Shown: piece by piece, positions 58,985 to 64,000 of the stretch
How the letters are laid out: each line of letters begins with the position of its first letter
Numbering within the stretch: the first letter of the stretch is position 1
Origin: Hormiphora californensis
Lineage: Eukaryota; Ctenophora; Tentaculata; Cydippida; Pleurobrachiidae
DNA length: 64,000 bases
Assembly (NCBI GenBank): GCA_020137815.1
Contig: CM035350.1
Location: forward strand, 8,526,712-8,590,711
Reading direction: 5' to 3'
Notes under the pieces: generated by a model
Told to the model about the DNA's origin: nothing
What the model saw: only the letters and a program-made list of their open reading frames with translations
Database searches by the model: none
Program-made: the position numbers and the translations under genes

Positions 58985-59329
58985 ATGGAAGTTGTTTCAC
59001 TTAGTAACACGCCTTCTTACCGTCGTATGATTTTACAACACGGGAAAGGATTAGATAAAGAAGGTTACTACGTTTACGATCAAAATGGTGAAGGGGTGGG
59101 TGCAGTGTTTTCGTCAATTTTACGTGGCGCTGTCCCAATAATCGCTCCTTTAGCGGCCGAGGGTGTGAAAAAAATTGTTGACACGGTAGTCAAGAAATCT
59201 ATAAAAGGGGTAAGACAGACCCCGTCAGCAAATCATTCTTCGAAAAAACGTCGAATAAACAAGCGAGTTGCAGCTAATCGTAGAATCAAAAGACGAGTTA
59301 CGCCATATCCAGTTAAAGCAAGAGTATGA
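58985..59329 (+). CDS. Polinton small basic core-like protein (adenovirus pX/pVI-type)
   Basis: 114 residues: an N-terminal part with GEGVGAVFSSILRG, a hydrophobic/amphipathic helix (AVPIIAPLAAEGVKKIVDTV), then a strongly basic tail (KKRRINKRVAANRRIKRR). This layout, Gly-rich start, amphipathic helix and Arg/Lys tail, is that of the pX/pVI-like virion core proteins reported in Polintons and adintoviruses. It likely binds DNA or the capsid interior. Its stop overlaps the MCP start by ATGA. Confidence 0.7.
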   Translation: MEVVSLSNTPSYRRMILQHGKGLDKEGYYVYDQNGEGVGAVFSSILRGAVPIIAPLAAEGVKKIVDTVVKKSIKGVRQTPSANHSSKKRRINKRVAANRRIKRRVTPYPVKARV

Positions 59330-60762
59330 GGACTTTTAAGAATCTCCCTGAAGCAATCTCAACAGACCTTCTGCTTTGGCAGAAACCGTCAACCAATGTA
59401 TCCATTGATAATACATATGAACTTAAGGTCTATCCAAGGGAAACTTTTTCCGGAAATGCTCCAGCAAGTTTCACAGTTCCTCCCCAACCACAGGGGATGC
59501 TTCAGGGAATAGATATTGTTACAAAATTCGAAATACATAAAGGCACCGTAAAAGCTCCTATCGCTGAAAATGTTTCCATTATTAACAACTTTACTAATTC
59601 TCTCTGGGGATTGGTCGAAGTTAAGGTGTCCGATCGAGTAGACATTATGCAGAGCATGAGAAACAGTTATGCATACATGTCTTATTTTGATATTGTTTTA
59701 AATACAGACCCGAATCGACTGGATAATCTAAGGAAAGATCAGATCTTTGTCATGGACTCCGGCATCTCAAAAGAAGACGCAAATGATGTGACATTTGCTG
59801 GTATTAGCAGAGATTATGGGATTAATTATGATGATCTAGATATTTACATCGATGCAGGTAAAGAAGCTGCTGCTGGCCAAACAGAACAAAAGGCGAAGAT
59901 CGCAAGATATAGTGAAAACGTATCTGGCATCAAAAGAAGAAGGGCAACTTTTGAGGAAACTACAGTGGTCAGCAAACTCCATTGCCCTCTTTTCAACACC
60001 CACAAGGTTTTACCGCCAAATATGAGTATTAATATCAGCCTAACAAAGAATCTTGACAGATTTTTAATTCTGGCAAATATAGATACGGATGATTATTCAG
60101 TAAAAATTACCGACGTTCACCTAATTGCTCGATACCTCCGTCCATCTGATGTATTTTTGAATCTTGTCGAGGAGCGGTTAGCAAAAGAAGCAGCACCTTA
60201 TTATATTTCTAAACCAGAGATTATTGTCAAGCCTGTTGGCACACAGGGTCAGCATATTCGCCTAAATAACCTGTTTCCTGATAATAAAATACCACATCAT
60301 GCATTCTTTTGCCTGCAGTTTACAGAAGATTTTGAGGGACGCTTTAAAGGGAACCCATTTGCGTTTTTACCCATGGAACGTTTCCAAATTCATCTTGATG
60401 GGAAACCATATTTTGCTGACCCTCTTACTACTGAAACTTATTTATCTAATGGTAAAAAAATATTCGATAAAAGTGGATCATTTTTACGGCAGCTTTATGC
60501 GAGTATTGGTAAAAGTGAACGGGGAACCTGTCTAATCAACTCTCTAAATTTTCAACAAAACTTCATGGTCGGTGTTTCTTTCCAGCCCGGAAGAAATGGG
60601 GAATCCATGCGTGGTTATCTATCACCTCAAATGGCTAGTTCGACTAGTTTGGAAATTGACACGAAAAAAACCTATAAAAGTGATATAGTTCTAATCATAT
60701 ATGCGGTTTACGATCGTTTGGTCAAAATCCATGGTGATAGATCTATTGATATTGTGGAATGA
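59326..60762 (+). CDS. Polinton major capsid protein (double jelly-roll hexon type)
   Basis: 478 residues, in the size range of Polinton major capsid proteins. Position between the core-like protein and the protease, beta-rich sequence, and a C-terminal second roll (FFCLQFTEDFEGRFKGNPF, YFADPLTTETYLSNG, FQQNFMVGVSFQPGRNGE, IVLIIYAVYDRLVKI) agree with the double jelly-roll capsid family. The start ATG overlaps the upstream stop by four bases and its own TGA overlaps the protease ATG the same way. No frameshift. Catalytic residues are not expected. The assignment rests on synteny and pattern, not on an alignment. Confidence 0.85.
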   Translation: MRTFKNLPEAISTDLLLWQKPSTNVSIDNTYELKVYPRETFSGNAPASFTVPPQPQGMLQGIDIVTKFEIHKGTVKAPIAENVSIINNFTNSLWGLVEVKVSDRVDIMQSMRNSYAYMSYFDIVLNTDPNRLDNLRKDQIFVMDSGISKEDANDVTFAGISRDYGINYDDLDIYIDAGKEAAAGQTEQKAKIARYSENVSGIKRRRATFEETTVVSKLHCPLFNTHKVLPPNMSINISLTKNLDRFLILANIDTDDYSVKITDVHLIARYLRPSDVFLNLVEERLAKEAAPYYISKPEIIVKPVGTQGQHIRLNNLFPDNKIPHHAFFCLQFTEDFEGRFKGNPFAFLPMERFQIHLDGKPYFADPLTTETYLSNGKKIFDKSGSFLRQLYASIGKSERGTCLINSLNFQQNFMVGVSFQPGRNGESMRGYLSPQMASSTSLEIDTKKTYKSDIVLIIYAVYDRLVKIHGDRSIDIVE

Positions 60763-61196
60763 ACAGTCGTGCTCTTAATCAGTTTTTAAAAAACAATGAC
60801 TATACCAAAAGGTATTTTCTAGGGACTTATCCAGCCTGTAAGGCACCTGCATCTAGAAAGAAAGTATTTTGTTTCATAACAAATACAGACGAACATGATA
60901 AACCAGGAAAACATTGGGTTGCATGGTTTGTTAGGGGTAAAGAAGTTACGTTTTTTGACTCATTTGGTCGTTCCCCGTTTAACAATGCGTTCCCGCATGA
61001 TTTTGTGGACTTTTCAGAGAAATTTGAAAAGTGTAAATTTGTTTCTAACCCAGTACAAGAACCTGGTTCCCCATGGTGTGGGTTACATTGTATTCATTTT
61101 ATTTTCATGATATGTGTAGGTCTAGATGTGAGAGATTTTTTGAAAAATTATAAAACCAGTAATATTATAAGTATTTTTAATCAAATTTCAAACTAA
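60759..61196 (+). CDS. Polinton adenain-type cysteine protease
   Basis: 145 residues. The catalytic elements of the adenovirus-type maturation protease (C5/Ulp1 fold) are visible in order: His52 (GKHWVAWF), Asp67 (TFFDSFG), Gln100 and Cys107 in GSPWCGLHC. It would cut capsid and core precursors during virion maturation. The start codon overlaps the MCP stop by ATGA. Converges on the small genes of the minus strand ten bases after its stop. Confidence 0.92.
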   Translation: MNSRALNQFLKNNDYTKRYFLGTYPACKAPASRKKVFCFITNTDEHDKPGKHWVAWFVRGKEVTFFDSFGRSPFNNAFPHDFVDFSEKFEKCKFVSNPVQEPGSPWCGLHCIHFIFMICVGLDVRDFLKNYKTSNIISIFNQISN

Positions 61197-61205
61197 ACAA
61201 TCGTT

Positions 61206-61475
61206 TTACAATTCTAACCCAATTGACTTCAAAATTGAATAAACACGCTCATACTTGGTTAAAAACTTTCTCTTCTTCGTGTCCTTAATAAATTGTCTGA
61301 AAGGTATGCCTAGATCCTCACCATTGTGGTGAATATTTCCATTCTCAATAAGAAACAATCGAGTACAAGCATTGATCAACGGATCCGTACCGGTAGAAGG
61401 AGTGTACAGGTTTGCCGGGATATTAATTTCCTTACTTTTCCCATTATGCATGGGAACCAGAATATAACGACTCAT
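61206..61475 (-). CDS. Small Polinton protein, unknown
   Basis: 89 residues beginning SRYILVPMHNGKSKEINIP. A short protein starting with a YxLVP-type strand is common beside the ATPase in Polintons by recall, but no function is known to me. It overlaps the upstream gene by 32 nt and ends against the protease gene. Confidence 0.55.
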   Translation of the reverse strand: MSRYILVPMHNGKSKEINIPANLYTPSTGTDPLINACTRLFLIENGNIHHNGEDLGIPFRQFIKDTKKRKFLTKYERVYSILKSIGLEL

Positions 61476-61743
61476 TTTGCAGAACTTTCCGGATGATTTC
61501 CGCCACTAGTTTATTATTTTTAATGATAACGTCTTTTATACCGCTCGAGTCTAACAACTTTTTGGAAATAGATTTTCTAATACCAAGTTTCAACGCTTTT
61601 CTACCAATTTCACGCATCAACGTGAAAAATACAGATGGAGCACCCTGAACTATGGCTTTTCGTTTTGACGGAGTAGTTCCAGCATACTGTTTTAGGATAA
61701 ACCGATGTTTCTTTAGAGATATACGCTTACCCATGGATCCCAA
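61444..61743 (-). CDS. Small basic Polinton protein, unknown
   Basis: 99 residues, Lys/Arg-rich: LKKHRFILKQYAGTTPSKRK, then helical sequence to KVLQNESLYSG. The pattern (a K-x-H-x-x-x-L start followed by a basic helix bundle) recalls a conserved small Polinton/adintovirus protein of unclear role, possibly DNA- or virion-associated. It overlaps the ATPase by 31 nt and the next gene by 32 nt. Confidence 0.6.
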   Translation of the reverse strand: MGSMGKRISLKKHRFILKQYAGTTPSKRKAIVQGAPSVFFTLMREIGRKALKLGIRKSISKKLLDSSGIKDVIIKNNKLVAEIIRKVLQNESLYSGSHA

Positions 61744-62312
61744 AAATCTGTAATCACAGTCAATTCTTTTGGTAGTAGGGGCGAAAAACTTAACAAAACA
61801 AATCCTCGTGGTTTATCTGACGCCCTTTTATACGCTTCCAAAATCCTATTGACATCTTTCCCAACAAAAACCTGTCTAGCCAGAGTGTTGATTTGACGAA
61901 AATTTCTCTGATTTTGAAAGAGAACATAATAGTGGGCGTTGGCTGACATAGTTCGAAACGTTTCACAATTCGGGAATAGATTTTGGGTGATGAAAAACAA
62001 GCTGATCTTTCTATGGTGGGACCCCATGATAAACGCAGAAGCAACTTCTTTGTTTAGACTAAGCAACAGATCATCTATGACAAGCATACTCGGTTTGCTA
62101 GTGTCGACCTTGGCAAAATCCAGACCCTCTATAAAACAAATTTCAGGGTGCTCGCTCATAAAGGGCTGCTCGACTGAATACATGTAAAATATTCGGTCAG
62201 GGAATGGCTCAATTAGTCTTTCCCTAATCACACGTAAAATGAATTGAGTCTTTCCTGCTCCGGTTTGTCCATAAACTATGGTATTGTGGTTTGCTAAAAA
62301 CTTGATAGGCAT
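61713..62312 (-). CDS. Polinton packaging ATPase (FtsK-HerA/A32-like)
   Basis: 199 residues. Walker A is GQTGAGKT (residues 15-22), Walker B is MLVIDDLL (about 76-83). SLFFITQN carries the sensor Gln and downstream Arg/Asn residues follow (FQNQRNFRQ). These single-domain ATPases of the A32 group pump DNA into capsids. Its ATG follows the integrase TAG with no gap. Complete and unbroken. Confidence 0.92.
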   Translation of the reverse strand: MPIKFLANHNTIVYGQTGAGKTQFILRVIRERLIEPFPDRIFYMYSVEQPFMSEHPEICFIEGLDFAKVDTSKPSMLVIDDLLLSLNKEVASAFIMGSHHRKISLFFITQNLFPNCETFRTMSANAHYYVLFQNQRNFRQINTLARQVFVGKDVNRILEAYKRASDKPRGFVLLSFSPLLPKELTVITDFWDPWVSVYL

Positions 62313-63341
62313 CTAAAAAACTTCTTGATGATCTACCCAACTGTTGGCTGCGTCAGTGTATCCTTGCCACTTCACTAAATACTGTAGCTTTCCTCTCACT
62401 TTTCTCTTCCCGACAATTTTTTCAACTGGATAGATGCTGCTTGATGTATTCACTTTCTGGACCTCTACTTCATAGAAACTGCCCTTTAATACATCGCCGT
62501 TATAATCTTTTATACTATACGTGACTGGGTCTGTGTTTTTAACCTTGTTGATACTAAATATTTCGTACTGCCATGTCTGCTCAGAACCCTTTTCAAATGG
62601 ATTTTTCAGGCGAGTTATCCTGACACTATCGCCTACTGCAAGCTTAGGTGGTCGTTTTTTAGGACGTGGGGGGTATAGTATTTTGCGAACTTTCTTCTCA
62701 TTTTCCTGGGTCACGTCCACAGGTCTCATTTTAATGGATCTATGATAACTATTATTGTACCCATTCACCAAATCATCTAGTATATCGACCCAACGAGGTT
62801 TACCCAAAGCAGTGAAGGCTCTTAACATACGCATACGTAAAGATCGGTTGACTCTCTCGACAATCGCACATTTGCGGTCCGATGAAACTGAATAATGATC
62901 CACATCGTTAGCGGCTAAAAAACGCTGGAACTTTTTGTTTAAAAATTCGCCTCCCTCATCCGTCTCAAACTTCTGGGGCTTATGTGTTTCAATCAGTGAT
63001 TTCAGCGCGTTATAGACACTATTACCAGTCTTGTTTTTAATTTTAAAGGCCCACAGACGCTTAGAAAATGTATCAATCACAGTAATAATCCACTTGAATC
63101 CGTCATTTACTGCAGAGTCAGAGCTCATATCAACCAAGTCTGCCTGAAAATGATAACCAATTCCCCGTGAATAGATTCTCCTAAAACGACGTGGTTTTTG
63201 TGTTGGCTTATGCAATGTGTATGCGTTATTTCCTTCTAGAAATTTAGTCACATCAGAAAGTTTTCCTTTTCCAAGAGCCCGATGGAAGGCAGCTTTGCCA
63301 GTGAAGGCTCCGGGAAATTTGGGGTCTGTATAAGAATCCAT
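62313..63341 (-). CDS. Polinton integrase with C-terminal chromodomain
   Basis: 342 residues. The RNase H-like core has Asp68 (FQADLVDM), Asp128 (FETDEGGEF) and Glu162 (CAIVERVNRSL), the DDE triad of retroviral-type integrases. A small beta domain follows (KLAVGDSVRITRLKNPFEKG) and the end is a chromodomain (YPVEKIVGKRKVRGKLQYLV, KWQGY). The N-terminal zinc motif HHCC is not evident, so the start may be short or the motif absent. Integrase inserts the element with a 6-bp target duplication in known Polintons; the chromodomain may steer insertion to particular chromatin (inference). Confidence 0.92.
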   Translation of the reverse strand: MDSYTDPKFPGAFTGKAAFHRALGKGKLSDVTKFLEGNNAYTLHKPTQKPRRFRRIYSRGIGYHFQADLVDMSSDSAVNDGFKWIITVIDTFSKRLWAFKIKNKTGNSVYNALKSLIETHKPQKFETDEGGEFLNKKFQRFLAANDVDHYSVSSDRKCAIVERVNRSLRMRMLRAFTALGKPRWVDILDDLVNGYNNSYHRSIKMRPVDVTQENEKKVRKILYPPRPKKRPPKLAVGDSVRITRLKNPFEKGSEQTWQYEIFSINKVKNTDPVTYSIKDYNGDVLKGSFYEVEVQKVNTSSSIYPVEKIVGKRKVRGKLQYLVKWQGYTDAANSWVDHQEVF

Positions 63342-63365
63342 ATTAATAGCAGCTCTCTGCGAGGG

Positions 63366-63375
63366 TATAAATAGG
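63366..63375. promoter_or_regulatory. Shared TATA element of a divergent Polinton promoter
   Basis: TATAAATAGG reads as a TATA box toward the plus-strand gene (35 nt to ATG 63401). Its complement TATTTATA reads toward the integrase (26-33 nt to ATG 63341). The whole intergenic gap is 59 bp. Confidence 0.5.
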
Positions 63376-63400
63376 TTTTTGTCTCCGAATTTACCGAAAA

Positions 63401-63997
63401 ATGGAGTGCAAATTTTGTAAACAATCTTTCGAAAATTGGACGTCTTTGCTCCAACACGAAGAGCAGTGCACTATTAGTAGTACCGGTAGTACTAAAGAGG
63501 AGGTAACCAAACCACAGTCATCTAAATCACCGACTAAATTTGAAAGGCTATACAAAAACAAACTGAGGGATTGCCAGAGAATCAGCAAAGAAAGTCAGAA
63601 AAAGATCAAGATCTTAAACGATCAGTTAAAGGAGCTGAAAATTAATATTGATGACCCTAATTTTAATGCTTTTTCTAACCGTGTTGTAAATAGTGAAACC
63701 GTGAAGGATTACTTCCGGATTTGTGAACTTGTGTCTGAAAGTCAAGTGGCTACGTTAAGCAAAAAGTTACTTACTTCATTCCAAAAACTGATTGTAGGCC
63801 TGAGTTATGGAGTTGTCCCAATAACGACACCACAGCGTATCCAGTTGACTAGTGAAGATCGAAATTTTATCGCCAAGATTGAAGATCTCTCACTCGCCAA
63901 GGTTAAGAATCTGGTCCTGAAAAATCGGAAATCTTTTATAAACATAATTAATATTTTACGAGAGAGTATTATATTTTTGAAAAGTGTCATGAGCTAA
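63401..63997 (+). CDS. Polinton C2HC zinc-finger, coiled-coil protein
   Basis: 198 residues. A single finger at the N-terminus (Cys3, Cys6, His19, Cys23 in CKFCKQSF and LLQHEEQC) is followed by a charged helical region (SKESQKKIKILNDQLKELK) and a leucine/lysine-rich C-terminal half. No family is recognised; similar one-finger proteins occur in Polintons. A role in DNA binding or regulation is inferred from the finger. TAA lies at 63995-63997, three bases from the window end, so the ORF is complete. Confidence 0.75.
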   Translation: MECKFCKQSFENWTSLLQHEEQCTISSTGSTKEEVTKPQSSKSPTKFERLYKNKLRDCQRISKESQKKIKILNDQLKELKINIDDPNFNAFSNRVVNSETVKDYFRICELVSESQVATLSKKLLTSFQKLIVGLSYGVVPITTPQRIQLTSEDRNFIAKIEDLSLAKVKNLVLKNRKSFINIINILRESIIFLKSVMS

Positions 63998-64000
63998 AAC

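Larger units (their letters stand above)
57170..64000. mobile_element. Polinton/Maverick virus-like transposon, left part
   Basis: Hallmark genes are packed in 6.5 kb: penton-like minor capsid, core-like basic protein, major capsid, adenain-type protease, FtsK/A32-type ATPase and a retroviral-type integrase with chromodomain. The protein-primed DNA polymerase B and the right end are not in the window. The left border is not resolved; a GC-hairpin-rich stretch at about 57170-57300 (GCGGCCTTGCGGAGCCGC and GGGCCTTCGGCCC) may be the terminal repeat. All frames are open, with no visible decay, which suggests a young or functional copy. It is A/T-richer and more tightly packed than host genes. Confidence 0.93.

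Overview
The window is animal nuclear DNA. Genes have short GT-AG introns, and the coding repertoire is metazoan: a reprolysin-type ADAM, a tetraspanin, a RUN-FYVE (RUFY-like) protein, PRADC1, an SLC22-like carrier, BTB and C2H2 exons. Mobile DNA is abundant. The compact introns and marine-invertebrate style of repeats would fit an early-branching or invertebrate animal, but the sequence does not settle the species. There are no bacterial operons, tRNAs, rRNAs or CRISPR arrays that I can see. Host layout: SLC22-like carrier (minus, 1-1373, runs off the left edge); a repeat-filled stretch to 5.9 kb; three exons of a cysteine-rich extracellular protein (plus, 5901-6733); a two-exon MCM9-like N-terminal fragment (minus, 6887-7440); PRADC1 (minus, 7702-9498); a large RUN + acidic-repeat + C1 + Rubicon-homology gene (minus, 9976-19105) with a small membrane-protein locus nested on the other strand inside one intron; a transposon graveyard (19.6-24 kb); a 14-kb ADAM gene (plus, 25555-39645) swollen by DNA transposons and carrying several frame breaks; a LINE with long ORFs (minus, 40.1-45.2 kb); a RUFY-like gene (plus, 45296-48658); a short unknown gene (49141-49967); a tetraspanin (minus, 50035-51402); a BTB gene (minus, 52129-54431); and an orphan C2H2 exon (55596-55721). 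The right end (about 57.2-64 kb) is the left part of a Polinton/Maverick, a virus-like DNA transposon. In order it carries a predicted type I membrane protein, a penton-like minor capsid protein, a small basic core-like protein, the major capsid protein and an adenain-type protease on the plus strand. Two small basic proteins, the packaging ATPase and a chromodomain integrase follow on the minus strand, and a divergent C2HC-finger protein on the plus strand. Genes are packed with 4-nt ATGA overlaps, longer overlaps or zero spacing, and TATA-like boxes lie 33-42 nt before the free-standing plus-strand ATGs. The PolB gene and right terminus lie outside the window. The most unusual host observation is that at several introns a minisatellite has tandemly copied the splice junction itself: the acceptor in PRADC1, donors twice in the ADAM gene, and the donor of the C2H2 exon. 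Other candidates for attention are three homologous transmembrane exons all ending in phase 0 before one common exon, a hAT-like element filled with a degenerate satellite, a terminal-inverted-repeat element whose interior holds a homopolymer-distorted copy of its own end, and large foldback repeats beside the Polinton.
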